Position numbers and translations under genes: made by a program
Shown: in pieces, positions 1-8,965 of the stretch
How the letters are laid out: every line of letters starts with the position of its first letter
Numbering within the stretch: position 1 is the first letter of the stretch
The notes under the pieces: generated by a model
Told to the model about the DNA's origin: nothing
Database searches by the model: none
The model's input: the letters and a program-made list of their open reading frames with translations, nothing else
Assembly (NCBI GenBank): GCA_003280295.1
Contig: QCFI01000008.1
Coordinates: 1 to 62,680, forward strand
Source of the DNA: Prochlorococcus sp. AG-363-C20
Lineage (GTDB): Bacteria; Cyanobacteriota; Cyanobacteriia; PCC-6307; Cyanobiaceae
Direction: 5' to 3'
Length of the DNA: 62,680 bases

Positions 1-882
1 GCCTTCTAGTCGATCAAGTGCACCTTCCTCATCAAAAACTTCTGCATAACTTTCTAGGGCCACTGAGGCATTAAAAATACCAGCACATCCACAAGCGCTC
101 TCTTTTAAAGTTCGTACATGGGGGGCAGAATCAGTTCCAAGAAAGAAACAGGGTTTACCACTAATGGCAGCTCTTCTTAAAGCAAGACGGTGTTTTTCTC
201 GTTTAGCTACTGGCAAACAATAAAAATCACTTCGCAAGCCACCATCAAACATAGCATTGCGATTTATATGTAAATGATGAGGAGTAATTGTTGCCGCTAG
301 GTTCGAACTACAACTTTCTACAAAATCAACCGCTTGTTCAGTTGTGATGTGCTCTAAAACAATCTTAAGAGAAGGGTAACGAGATAAAAGAGGTTTAAGA
401 CATCGCTCAATAAAAATCGCTTCTCTATCAAAGATATCAACGTTTGAATCAGTTACTTCTCCATGTATCAATAAGGGTAATCCAATGCTCTCCATAGTCT
501 TCAAAAGAGAATGAATTGCATTTAAATCAGAAACACCTTCAGACGAGTTAGTTGTTGAATGGGCTGGATATAGTTTAGCCGCAAAAAAAACACCCTCATC
601 ATGACCAATCTCCAAGACTTCTGGAGAAAGATCCTCTTTCAGGTAAATAGTCATTAAAGGAGTAAATGAATGTCCTTTAGGAATTGCTTCAACAATGTTT
701 TTTTTATATGTAATTGCAGCCTCAACACTTGTAATAGGTGGAGAAAGGTTAGGCATTACAACTGCACGTCGGAATACTCTTGAAGTGGAAGCAATAATCG
801 AATGCATTAAAGCACCATCTCGTAAATGTAAATGCCAATCATCAGGTTGACGTAATGTAATTTTTTCAATCAAAGCATTCAT
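1..882 (-). CDS. pyrC: Dihydroorotase (partial, 3' end outside window)
   Basis: Encodes dihydroorotase, which cyclises carbamoyl-aspartate to dihydroorotate in de novo pyrimidine synthesis. Reading the minus strand from ATG at 882 gives a protein starting MNALIEKITLRQPDDWHLHL; the HLHLRDG motif carries the two metal-binding histidines of the amidohydrolase fold, and TPHHLHINRNAMF and GTDSAPH match the E. coli PyrC type rather than the PyrC/AllB type. About 294 codons are visible and the C-terminus runs off the window start (E. coli PyrC is about 348 aa). It stands alone, divergent from the exchanger gene. High confidence from motif content. Confidence 0.93.
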   Translation of the reverse strand, partial: MNALIEKITLRQPDDWHLHLRDGALMHSIIASTSRVFRRAVVMPNLSPPITSVEAAITYKKNIVEAIPKGHSFTPLMTIYLKEDLSPEVLEIGHDEGVFFAAKLYPAHSTTNSSEGVSDLNAIHSLLKTMESIGLPLLIHGEVTDSNVDIFDREAIFIERCLKPLLSRYPSLKIVLEHITTEQAVDFVESCSSNLAATITPHHLHINRNAMFDGGLRSDFYCLPVAKREKHRLALRRAAISGKPCFFLGTDSAPHVRTLKESACGCAGIFNASVALESYAEVFDEEGALDRLEG

Positions 883-1308
883 AACAAACTATTCTGAGTA
901 GGAGGCATATATTCCATATTCCACTACATTAAATGTTTCTCAAAATACTTAATAGCACAAAAAGAAAAGGGATTTCATCTATAAAAAACTTTAACAAGGG
1001 CAAGGAGTAAATTAAGAGTTTGATTAGAAATAATTACAATACTCAACCTTTTCATGAAACCTGGACAAACATTTCATTAAGCTTGTAAAGTAAGCTTTTA
1101 TCAAAATATAAAAGTAAGTTGATCATATATATTGAATATATTGAAATTTAAGACAAACAGAATTCCTATAAACAATACAAATGATTATAGTAATGAATTT
1201 TAAGCAAAGAAATTAGATTTGTAAATATGATAGTTTCCTCCTAACGTCAAAATATTTCCATCAAGCCTAGGAAAAAGGTACAAGCATTTCAACCTGGATT
1301 TGAATCCT
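883..1308. other. Intergenic region between pyrC and the exchanger gene
   Basis: No convincing ORF is seen here. It should contain two divergent promoters. A short inverted repeat (AAGCTT, seven bases, AAGCTT) followed by T's lies near 1078-1100 and may be a weak hairpin. The rest is AT-rich with no recognised motif. Confidence 0.4.
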
Positions 1309-2403
1309 ATGCCAACATTCTTGCTCTCAGCTTTTGAAGTGCTGATTGGAATAGGTTTGTTATTTAGTGGAGGAGAGCTTTTCGTCAAAGGTTCTGTTGC
1401 CTTAGCACTAATTCTTGGCATTCCTCAACTTGTAATTGGACTAACAGTTGTATCCCTTGGAACAAGTGCTCCTGAGTTATTCGTGAGTGTAAGCTCCGTT
1501 ATAAGGGGATCTGATTCACTTGCTATAAGCAATGTTGTTGGGAGCAACATCTTTAACATATTAGTAGTTCTTGGTGGCAGTGCAATAGTTCTCCCTCTCA
1601 AGGTTGAAAGTCGACTAGTGAGAAGAGATGTCCCTTTACTCATTGCTGTTTCGACCGCCGTTTGGGGTATGGCTTCAGCCGGAAAAGTTACTTGGCAAGC
1701 AGGCTTAGCACTTTTGATAGCCCTAGCTATCAACACTATTTGGGAAATTAGAACTATTAGAGAGGAGCCCGAAGGCACTGAGAATGCCGAACCTGATATA
1801 GATGTCAAAGTCTCCTCTAATGGATGGATTAAGGCATCTATCTACCTCTTAGTTGGCATCTTTTTATTGTCTTTTGGCTCAAATCTATTAGTAAATGGTG
1901 CCAGTTCTGCTGCTTTACTTCTTGGAGTTAGTGAAGCCGTTATTGGTTTGACAATAGTCTCTGCAGGCACCTCAATGCCAGAGTTAATAACTTCACTAGT
2001 AGCTGCCCTTAGAGGGCAAACTGACTTGGCCATAGGTAACGTTGTTGGAAGTAGTTTACTCAACCAACTTCTTGTTTTAGGAAGTGCAGCTATTTTCTCA
2101 AGGGAAAGTGGGTTACTAGTAGAGGAAATTTTAATTCAAAGAGACTTTCCTCTTATGATTCTTACGTCATTGGCCTGCATGCCAATTTTTTGGACAAATG
2201 GGCGTATAAGTAGACAAGAAGGTGGCATTTTATTAGTACTATATTTTTTCTATCTAATTGATCAAGTCCTTCCAAAAACCATGCCTAGCTGGCAAGAAGA
2301 GTTTAGATTAATAATATTATGTGTTGTACTTCCATTAGTAATGATAATAATAGCCTATCAAACTATAAATTATTGGATAAATTTAAAGAGTTCTATTAAA
2401 TAA
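1309..2403 (+). CDS. Calcium/sodium antiporter, CaCA family (YrbG-like)
   Basis: An integral membrane cation exchanger that probably exports Ca2+ in exchange for Na+ or H+. The protein (about 364 aa, usual for bacterial CaCA members) has two homologous halves of about five membrane segments each. Each half carries the alpha-repeat signature: GTSAPELFVS in the first and GTSMPELITS in the second, both containing the acidic residue that binds the cation, and each is followed by an SNVVGSN or GNVVGSS motif. A charged linker (EEPEGTENAEPD) separates the halves. I place the start at ATG 1309; a TTG at 1300 is also in frame. Ion specificity is inferred from the family. Confidence 0.88.
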   Translation: MPTFLLSAFEVLIGIGLLFSGGELFVKGSVALALILGIPQLVIGLTVVSLGTSAPELFVSVSSVIRGSDSLAISNVVGSNIFNILVVLGGSAIVLPLKVESRLVRRDVPLLIAVSTAVWGMASAGKVTWQAGLALLIALAINTIWEIRTIREEPEGTENAEPDIDVKVSSNGWIKASIYLLVGIFLLSFGSNLLVNGASSAALLLGVSEAVIGLTIVSAGTSMPELITSLVAALRGQTDLAIGNVVGSSLLNQLLVLGSAAIFSRESGLLVEEILIQRDFPLMILTSLACMPIFWTNGRISRQEGGILLVLYFFYLIDQVLPKTMPSWQEEFRLIILCVVLPLVMIIIAYQTINYWINLKSSIK

Positions 2404-2455
2404 TCATTAATTGTTAAAATAATTTATCTTTTCAAGTTGAATGATAATAAATTAA

Positions 2456-3817
2456 TTATCTCATAGTAACAAACTCTTCAGCAATAGTTGGATGTAATGC
2501 CATTGTTTTGTCGAAATCATATTTTGTTGCACCCATACCTATAGCTATTGCTGCCATTTGAATTATCTCTGAAGCATGTTCACCTACCATATGGCAGCCT
2601 ATTACTTTTTGCGAGCTTGTTTCAACAATCAATTTAAGCAGGCAAGGGGAACCTCTCTTAGGAAGTGCTGTTGCCATAGAGTTAAATTTTGATTTATATA
2701 TTTGGATATTGTCTTGTCCATAATCTGCAACTGCTTGATCTTCAGTCAATCCAATAGTAGAAACCTCTGGTTGACTGAAAATTGCTTTAGCTATTAATTT
2801 GTAGTTGACTTTACGTGAACTATTACTAAATATATTATCAGCCAATACTCTTCCTTCATCTATAGCAACAGGTGTTAAATTCACTAGATTTGTTACATCC
2901 CCAACCGCATAAATATGTGGTATATTAGTTTGATAGCCTTCATCAACAATAATTCTACCTTCCTTTGATATCACTCCTGAATTAAATAGTTTAAGATCAT
3001 TTATACGTGGTTTCCTACCTATTGCAAATAGAACAGCACCAGTAATAGACTCTTCTCCTAAGTTCGATTTAATATTTAGATTCCCTATATTGCCTTTAAT
3101 GGAAATTATACTTTGTTGAAAATTTAGATTTATTCCATTGACCTGCATATTCTCTTCAAGAACCTTGGAAAGATCCATATCAAAACCTCTTAAAAGACTA
3201 TGACCCCTAACATATTGTGTAACACTTACACCAAGGCTATTAAGAATGCAAGAAAATTCACATGCAATATATCCCGCACCAAGAACCACCATCTTCTTTG
3301 GTAATTTATTTTGCAAGAAAATATCATCACTAACCCAACCTAATTCTGATCCAGTGATTGATGGTCGAGTTGCGTAACCTCCCACAGCTATAAGAATTCT
3401 TTCTCCTTTAACTTCTCTAAACCTCTTATTATCACAATTACTTTCAACAATTAAAGAATGAGCATTGATAAAATGTGCCCAACCATTAATTAGTTCAACA
3501 CCGCTTTTATGAAGCAGATTAATATGAATTGAATTTAAACGATCAACTTCCTTTCTTACATTTGACAAAAGTATGCTTGAATCAATATAGGCATCCTTAA
3601 ATTTAACCCCAAAGCTTTCAGCATTAGCTATATATTCCTTATAAAGTGATCCATAGAGTAATAACTTTTTAGGGACACAACCTCTAATAACACAAGTGCC
3701 CCCAACTCGATCCCCTTCAATAATTGCAACTTTTGCACCATGAGCTGCAGCCCTTTTAGCTGCTGCTAAACCACCTGATCCAGCACCAACTACGATTAAA
3801 TCAAAGGATTTTGTCAA
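2456..3817 (-). CDS. gor: Glutathione reductase
   Basis: An FAD-dependent enzyme reducing oxidised glutathione with NADPH. The 453-aa protein starts with the FAD-binding GAGSGGLAAA fingerprint, then the redox-active disulfide GGTCVIRGCVP (Cys42 and Cys47), a second nucleotide-binding motif GAGYIACEFS, the YAVGDV FAD motif and the C-terminal HPTIAEE with the catalytic His442/Glu447 pair. Length and motif order match glutathione reductase rather than lipoamide dehydrogenase or mercuric reductase. It converges with the upstream exchanger gene over a 50-bp gap. Probably part of oxidative-stress defence; no regulator is adjacent. Confidence 0.92.
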   Translation of the reverse strand: MTKSFDLIVVGAGSGGLAAAKRAAAHGAKVAIIEGDRVGGTCVIRGCVPKKLLLYGSLYKEYIANAESFGVKFKDAYIDSSILLSNVRKEVDRLNSIHINLLHKSGVELINGWAHFINAHSLIVESNCDNKRFREVKGERILIAVGGYATRPSITGSELGWVSDDIFLQNKLPKKMVVLGAGYIACEFSCILNSLGVSVTQYVRGHSLLRGFDMDLSKVLEENMQVNGINLNFQQSIISIKGNIGNLNIKSNLGEESITGAVLFAIGRKPRINDLKLFNSGVISKEGRIIVDEGYQTNIPHIYAVGDVTNLVNLTPVAIDEGRVLADNIFSNSSRKVNYKLIAKAIFSQPEVSTIGLTEDQAVADYGQDNIQIYKSKFNSMATALPKRGSPCLLKLIVETSSQKVIGCHMVGEHASEIIQMAAIAIGMGATKYDFDKTMALHPTIAEEFVTMR

Positions 3818-3918
3818 GAGAAATTTCAGGAGAGTGAATAAATTATGAATACTGCCTCATAGGGCTTATGCAAATATTTTGTAAGTAATTTTGACAGATA
3901 TATATTGAGAAAGATAAT

Positions 3919-4185
3919 TTAAAGTGAATTTGGTGGTTTACTCTTTAAATGATTTTCATTTGCAAATTCAGAAGGAATATTCGCACCATTACAATGACGA
4001 AGTCTTGAATCGAGAGGAATTTCTTTCCAGCTCCAAAATACAGCATAATCAGCCCAAGTAGTTGCAAAGCATGCGAGCTTTAGGCTTTCATTAATTGCAA
4101 AAGGAAATTGAGTCAAAGCCAAAATTATTAATCCAGCTCCAGTAGAAGGGCTATGAATCTTGAAATTTAGTTTCTTGAAAATCAT
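3919..4185 (-). CDS. Hypothetical protein, 88 aa
   Basis: I do not recognise this protein. It has one moderately hydrophobic stretch near residues 15-32, an aromatic/Trp-rich middle (TTWADYAVFWSWKEI) and a polar C-terminus. It lies just upstream of gor in the same direction, about 100 bp away, but without evidence of a shared transcript. It could be a lineage-specific small membrane-associated protein or a chance ORF; the tryptophan-rich middle slightly favours a real gene. Confidence 0.4.
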   Translation of the reverse strand: MIFKKLNFKIHSPSTGAGLIILALTQFPFAINESLKLACFATTWADYAVFWSWKEIPLDSRLRHCNGANIPSEFANENHLKSKPPNSL

Positions 4186-4363
4186 TTTATAAGATTTTAA
4201 AACTCTAAAGTGATCTAAAGGTACTTTATAAAAAAGCCAAATTCATCAGTGAGTTTTCAGAAAGAGATATCTAAACTCTATGAGTGTTCTTTCTTCAAAG
4301 AAGACTCAACCTATATTTACTAAAACCTGATATCCCTTAAAGGTAGAGTTCTAAGAAGAGCCA

Positions 4364-4522
4364 TCAAACTTCATGCTCATCTTTCATCAAAGACTGAACC
4401 AACTTGATTGAGCTGAGACCAACTGCAACAAATGTAAAAGCCGAGAGGGCAACAAGTATTCCAATGACAACTGGTGAAATATCCAGCTCGCCAAAAGAGA
4501 CAGCTATAGGAAATGCAGTCAA
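4364..4522 (-). CDS. Small single-span membrane protein, 52 aa
   Basis: Reading the minus strand from a TTG at 4522 gives a 52-aa protein with one clear membrane segment (VVIGILVALSAFTFVAVGL) and a short charged tail (SLMKDEHEV). No ATG is in frame upstream before a stop, so TTG is the likely start. The shape (short N-terminus, one span, charged C-terminus) resembles the small subunits of cyanobacterial photosynthetic complexes, but no named subunit matches. Coding character is good; function unknown. Confidence 0.5.
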   Translation of the reverse strand: MTAFPIAVSFGELDISPVVIGILVALSAFTFVAVGLSSIKLVQSLMKDEHEV

Positions 4523-4789
4523 TTTATTGAATAAGGAAGGGATAGTACAAAAGGTTTATGAAAAGTAAAAGATTTTATTGATTGAAGTAGATCAAAACAT
4601 TTAGCATCTCTTGAGAAAAAGGGATTTGGATATCTTTAGAGATTAGAAAAAACAACTGTCACACTAAAGGGTTCTTAGCAAATCTTAGTTATTCTCAAAT
4701 TAGTTGCAAAACACTGAGTGAACCAAGCAATTCTCTGATAAAAAGACACTAATAACCCATACTTAATGCCATTAAAGGACTTAGATACT

Positions 4790-5074
4790 ATGCGCAATTT
4801 ATTTCTCTCACAATTGATGCTCATTTTGTCTAGTGGAGTATCCCTTCCATTATTTGCAGGAGGAGCTTACTGGCTAGTAATAGGAAGCTATCGACAAGGC
4901 CCAGGAGGGAGACCTGAGGTTAGTGGTATCACTAGTCCAACTGTATATGCAATACCAATGGAGAGTCTAGAACAATGCCAAAAGGCCGGTGAAAAGATCT
5001 CTAAGGATATTTATAAGCCCGTCTGGCAATTTGATAGTCGGTGGACTTGCGTAACCGGAGATAGGGCAAGGTAA
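4790..5074 (+). CDS. Secreted hypothetical protein
   Basis: A 94-aa protein with a signal-peptide-like N-terminus (MRNLFLSQLMLILSSGVSLP) followed by a mature region rich in Gly, Ser and Tyr, with two cysteines near the end (EQCQKAG and WTCVTGDRAR) that could form a disulfide. I start at ATG 4790, because an upstream ATG at 4766 adds eight polar residues ahead of the signal. The pattern, with a final segment PVWQFDSRWTCVTGD, resembles short periplasmic proteins common in marine picocyanobacteria, but no function is assigned. Confidence 0.6.
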   Translation: MRNLFLSQLMLILSSGVSLPLFAGGAYWLVIGSYRQGPGGRPEVSGITSPTVYAIPMESLEQCQKAGEKISKDIYKPVWQFDSRWTCVTGDRAR

Positions 5075-5252
5075 CTCGCAACGAGATATTAATCTAAAAG
5101 TTCAGAAGAAATACATAAAAAAGGCTGCAACCCTTATCAAGGAGAAACCAAGGGACTTGACCGCCAAAACCATACGCCAATACCTTATCTGTCCTGAAAA
5201 CATTTAGGTATTTACCCTTAGCTGCTATATGTTTAATAGTGGGCCTTTTATT

Positions 5253-5423
5253 ATGCCGTTAAAGAAAATGAGAATCGTGGATATTATCAATGGGCGTGTT
5301 GCAATGTTCGGCTATTCAGTAATAGGCTTGTCCTCTCTGGCTATTAAAACAAATATCTCACAATATACAATTTCACATAATTTTCACTCTATCTGGTTGA
5401 AACTAGGGGTATATGGCTGTTAA
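5253..5423 (+). CDS. Divergent Hli-like short protein
   Basis: A 56-aa ORF containing DIINGRVAMFGYSVIGL. This resembles the chlorophyll-binding ExxNGRxAMxGF helix of high-light-inducible proteins, with Asp in place of the usual Glu. After this helix the sequence (KTNISQYTISHNFHSIW) does not resemble a normal Hli C-terminus, so it may be a decayed or divergent member. An in-frame ATG at 5229 would add eight residues. Hli proteins sit in thylakoids and protect photosystems under stress; that role is only inferred here. Confidence 0.45.
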   Translation: MPLKKMRIVDIINGRVAMFGYSVIGLSSLAIKTNISQYTISHNFHSIWLKLGVYGC

Positions 5424-5838
5424 AAATATGTTTTAAAAGTGCATTAATGCAAATTGTTTTCACTAGATTATTATGAGGGTATAAAATTAATCATGAGATG
5501 TAATAACCAAATTTCATAGAGATCCTAAACAAGCAACAAACTCTATTTAATATTACTATTTAAAAGTTCTCTAAATAATAATTCTATTAATGAAATATTT
5601 ATTAAATAAAAATAAAAAAGATTTAGGAATAAAAGAACAATATTAAGTATAAGGCAGCGTGCTAAAAATATATTCCTTGAGTAATGTATTGAATAATAAG
5701 TGCTGTTTACGATATTTTTACAGAGGCCATTTGCGATTATTAGCAAAATTCTAATTCAGACAGTTATAAACTCAACATTTGCCGTTAAAATTTTAAAGTC
5801 TAGTCCTATGATTTCAGTTAGCTAAATAAAAGACCTAA
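5424..5838. other. AT-rich intergenic region
   Basis: Mostly A and T. A 67-codon minus-strand frame at 5543-5746 is made of Ile, Leu, Asn and Phe codons expected by chance in such sequence, with no motif, so I do not call it. No hairpin of note was found. Confidence 0.35.
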
Positions 5839-6048
5839 ATGGCTACAGCAAAAGAAAAAAAGGCGGAAGTAAAAGCTCATCTCAAAAAATTACGTGCCGA
5901 CCTTAGGAAAATGCATCTGACTGTGACAGAAGAGCTTAGTCTGCCAGAGCCATCTGAAGTAAAAAAGGCGATGGCTCAAATGGAAGAACTACTTCAAGTC
6001 GTGGAACCCAAAAAGGCCGCAAGAAAAACAAAACCCAAAAAGAAATAA
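5839..6048 (+). CDS. Small lysine-rich basic protein, 69 aa
   Basis: A helical, highly charged protein with a central EELSLPEPSEVKKAM segment and a basic tail (KKAARKTKPKKK) like that of small nucleic-acid-binding proteins. No membrane segment or cysteine is present. The basic tail suggests DNA or RNA contact by analogy with histone-like tails, but there is no recognisable domain. Higher GC and good codon character than its surroundings support it as a real gene. It is monocistronic, convergent with the DUF2939 gene. Confidence 0.6.
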   Translation: MATAKEKKAEVKAHLKKLRADLRKMHLTVTEELSLPEPSEVKKAMAQMEELLQVVEPKKAARKTKPKKK

Positions 6049-6103
6049 AGATTTATTTACATAAATTGGTCAACGAAAAAAACAATTAGAAATGGATAAT
6101 TTT

Positions 6104-6697
6104 TTAATAAAATTTTAGTATGCTTTTTGGAATTTGAAGAGAATATAATTTCCATCCAAAAATTCTATATCTTGACCAATAAGCCTGTATTGGCTCTGCT
6201 GTATGTTCTATTTTGCTAGATAATACAAAGCGAGAAGGTGAAATATAATAAAGTTTTATTTTAGGTTTCTTAATCAATTGCGTTTGATTTTCATTTAATT
6301 GCTTAAGATTTTTATTTATAGATTTACTGTCTGAAATTGTAAGTTGGCCTTGATTTAACAAAAACTCAAGTCCTTTAGAGTTTATTGTCGAATCTACTAT
6401 TGTATTTAAAATTGGATCCATAAAATACATTCCTAGTAATGAAAGTTCATTTTTTTGAACCTTACTAGATAAAGCTTGAAAGACATATTCCTTAAGTTGG
6501 GACTTAAGGCTTTTTCTAACAGAGGGAAAATCAATATAGTTTCTTACTTTCTTGTTATCATTTTTTTCAATAGCTGATTTAAAATTTAATATTGAAAGAT
6601 AGGGTGTTATATAAAGATAGAATAGAAATATAACAGACGTTGATATAATTGTTTTGCGAAGAATTGGTTTAATTCTGTATCCAGATGTTATTTTCAT
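6104..6697 (-). CDS. DUF2939 family membrane-anchored protein
   Basis: A 197-aa protein with an N-terminal membrane anchor (residues about 15-33, TIISTSVIFLFYLYITPYL) followed by the DUF2939 pattern: a 'PYLSILNFKSAIEKND' stretch, then 'YIDFPSVRKSLKSQL'. In this family a short anchored helix precedes a domain about residues counted as 'ID[FW]P.LR'. Function of the family is unknown. The gene overlaps the upstream ORF by one base (6697), so the two are probably co-transcribed. Confidence 0.65.
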   Translation of the reverse strand: MKITSGYRIKPILRKTIISTSVIFLFYLYITPYLSILNFKSAIEKNDNKKVRNYIDFPSVRKSLKSQLKEYVFQALSSKVQKNELSLLGMYFMDPILNTIVDSTINSKGLEFLLNQGQLTISDSKSINKNLKQLNENQTQLIKKPKIKLYYISPSRFVLSSKIEHTAEPIQAYWSRYRIFGWKLYSLQIPKSILKFY

Positions 6698-7065
6698 TAG
6701 TCAATTGAATAAAATAATGAATTGGCTGTATTACAATTAGATAACTTCTTCCAACGACTTAAGTTTTCCTCTATATTCTCAAATTCCTTATCAGTATCCG
6801 TATATTGCTGTGCATTAATTAATGCATTGAAAGCTTCAACACCATATTTACTTGCCAATTTTTGATTTACACATGCTTTATATTTTTGTCCTTTTTTAAG
6901 TTCTTCTTCACCGCGTCTTAAATAGTCTTGTGCAATTTCACTCTTTTCTCTCCATTCAAGCATATATTCAGTAAAACCTAATTGAGAGTCTTGCGCAAAG
7001 ATATCTTGACATTGAGAGGTTACTAACAGTATAAAAAACAACAGAGCCAAGGCGTGGCGCATCAT
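6697..7065 (-). CDS. Secreted hypothetical protein
   Basis: A 122-aa protein with a signal peptide (MRHALALLFFILLVTSQCQDIFAQ) and a helical mature part. Its GEEELKKGQKYKACVNQKLASKYG segment looks like a single TPR-like helix pair and has conserved-looking cysteines. It overlaps the downstream DUF2939 gene by one base, indicating an operon and perhaps a shared envelope role. No family name is recognised. Confidence 0.55.
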   Translation of the reverse strand: MMRHALALLFFILLVTSQCQDIFAQDSQLGFTEYMLEWREKSEIAQDYLRRGEEELKKGQKYKACVNQKLASKYGVEAFNALINAQQYTDTDKEFENIEENLSRWKKLSNCNTANSLFYSID

Positions 7066-7380
7066 TTGAATTTAGTAAGAAGGTCAATTAATTTTTATCG
7101 TAGGGAGATCTTTTTAATTCTTGTTGGTATGTAACTGATTTTACCATTAAAGTCAAGTCTATACTTAGAACTGAGTATAGCTAATATAACAATAGCCAAT
7201 TATTTCCCATTAAAAAATTTAATTTTTATAATTTTCATTAAATATGATTAAAACAAAATTAAAAAGTGGCATAGAATATTATGAATATAGCTGAAAAACC
7301 ACCGTTAATTTTTGTTTGTACTTCAAATAGATTGAATTCATATGACCAAGTAGAATATAAGTAAATCAAAAATCAGCGAA
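7066..7380. other. Intergenic region
   Basis: An AT-rich spacer between the divergent envelope-protein genes. I see no ORF, hairpin or recognised motif; it must hold promoters in both directions. Confidence 0.35.
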
Positions 7381-7749
7381 ATGAAATTAACTTTTATGTT
7401 TTCATTCTCTCTAATAGCCTTAAGCTCAATAAACAGTGGATGCTCCTTGAAAAATAAGTTTGATAATGTAATAAGACCATCATTTAATTCCATTGAGAAA
7501 AAACTAACAGAACAAAAAACAATATCTATATCTTGTGGCAGAGAAGATATACAAAAATATAAAGACGAAGGTTGGAATATTGTTAATATCGAAGAAAGCA
7601 GTATTCCATGCACATGGAAAACTAAAAAAGCAAACTCAAATTGCAATATTAATAAGGATAAGGGTTGTAGAATAACGGTACCTGATAAGATGGGAAAAAG
7701 AATCAACTATCTAATAGAAAAAGAAGTTAATCTAGAAAAATTAAAATAG
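7381..7749 (+). CDS. Putative small lipoprotein
   Basis: A 122-aa protein starting MKLTFMFSFSLIALSSINSGC. The hydrophobic N-terminus ends in SGC, which fits a lipobox loosely and predicts an outer- or inner-membrane lipoprotein. The mature part has further cysteines (ISCGRED, IPCTWKT, NCNINKDKGC) and no known domain. An overlapping minus-strand frame (7338-7706) is its shadow. Function unknown. Confidence 0.5.
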   Translation: MKLTFMFSFSLIALSSINSGCSLKNKFDNVIRPSFNSIEKKLTEQKTISISCGREDIQKYKDEGWNIVNIEESSIPCTWKTKKANSNCNINKDKGCRITVPDKMGKRINYLIEKEVNLEKLK

Positions 7750-7860
7750 ATATAATTTATTCATGATTAATAATTTATTTGATGTTAATTATGAAATTTA
7801 TACTTGTTAGTTATATAAATTAAATTACATATAAACCATTCCAAATAAAGTAAAAATAAA

Positions 7861-8196
7861 TTAATCTTCTTTTTTTAATTCAATCTCTCTTCGATAATGG
7901 CCAATATAAAACCAACGCCATGTTGGTATCATAGTAAACAACCATACCCAAATTACATAATAATAATTTGTATCAAAATTAGATTTTTTACACATATCCT
8001 TTATTTCTCTATTGTTCAGGTTTAATTCTAATTTCTCAACATTATCTTCAAGAGTCCTGCAAAGAATCATTCCATGAACAGTCAAAAAGGCTATGGTCAT
8101 AGCTGTTGGGACCAATGCAAATATAGCTGCTAATGTAAAATTACCAATTTTAAGCTTAAGATCTTGAGACTTTGTGATGCCCATACAAACCTGCAT
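7861..8196 (-). CDS. Two-span membrane protein, hypothetical
   Basis: A 111-aa protein with a membrane segment at about residues 20-45 (AAIFALVPTAMTIAFLTVHG), an extramembrane loop with a Cys (IKDMCKKSN), and a second segment at 80-95 (YYYVIWVWLFTMIPTWRWFY) followed by a charged tail (RREIELKKED). Both ends would lie on the same side of the membrane. I do not recognise the family. Confidence 0.5.
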   Translation of the reverse strand: MQVCMGITKSQDLKLKIGNFTLAAIFALVPTAMTIAFLTVHGMILCRTLEDNVEKLELNLNNREIKDMCKKSNFDTNYYYVIWVWLFTMIPTWRWFYIGHYRREIELKKED

Positions 8197-8423
8197 TTAA
8201 GCATTAACATTATATCAACTATCTTCCATATTTCATAAGGTTATTTTTAATTACTACATTTTTATCTCTTAGTTTATAGATACTTCTAATATTAGAACCT
8301 ATTTATCTAAATATAAATTCTAAAATCTCTTATATATATTAAGATTAATATATCTTATATTCGTTTTAACAAACAAGGAAATGCCTTAAAGTAAAAAATA
8401 ACTACTTTACTAAAATATTTCAG

Positions 8424-8837
8424 ATGACAGCTTTTTACAGTAATGATGCACAATATTTAGTTGCGATAGGCCTAATTGAACAAAATAGTAAACGATTCAT
8501 GCCAATTGGCGGGAAGTCATTAAAAGAGCCTATTAGTAAAAATAATATAAGCTTAGACAACATTGAGACAATCGCGTTAGAGCTTTTGTTGCGAATTATC
8601 GATCGAAGTGCTGAATCAGCAATCCAAAAAGTTAATGGTGACAAAAGTATATTGATTCTACTAATACCCATGCAAGCCATGCAAAATGAACTTCCTGGTT
8701 TAAAAGCTATGTGGATCGAAAATGGAGATACTAGATTATTCTTATCAAAGCTAAAAGGAATTTGCAATGAAATTTGGAATTTAAGGTATGTTCGTTATGA
8801 AGGTATCCAATTCAATTCTATAATTCATAGTGATTGA
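8424..8837 (+). CDS. Conserved-looking hypothetical soluble protein
   Basis: A 137-aa protein with mixed helix/strand character (ILILLIPMQAMQNELPGLK) and no membrane segment, signal or cysteine motif. The even mix of charged and hydrophobic residues supports a folded domain. An opposite-strand frame inside it is a shadow. Its downstream neighbour is the AbrB-N-like gene 130 bp away in the same direction. Confidence 0.5.
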   Translation: MTAFYSNDAQYLVAIGLIEQNSKRFMPIGGKSLKEPISKNNISLDNIETIALELLLRIIDRSAESAIQKVNGDKSILILLIPMQAMQNELPGLKAMWIENGDTRLFLSKLKGICNEIWNLRYVRYEGIQFNSIIHSD

Positions 8838-8965
8838 TAGAAATTAATCTTTCTTGGTAAAATTGCAATTCAGAAATATAATATACTTCTCTTATGAGCA
8901 AATTACCAAAAAGCAATGCAAATAAATCCACACGAACCAACCTTAGGTTTTGTCGATCTTAGATC

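Noticed and set aside
5543-5746. 67-codon minus-strand ORF
   Set aside because: Composed of Ile, Leu, Asn and Phe codons as expected by chance in very AT-rich DNA; no ribosome site or motif.
7338-7706. 122-codon minus-strand ORF
   Set aside because: Fully overlaps the plus-strand lipoprotein-like gene, has low-complexity hydrophobic text and is judged to be its shadow.
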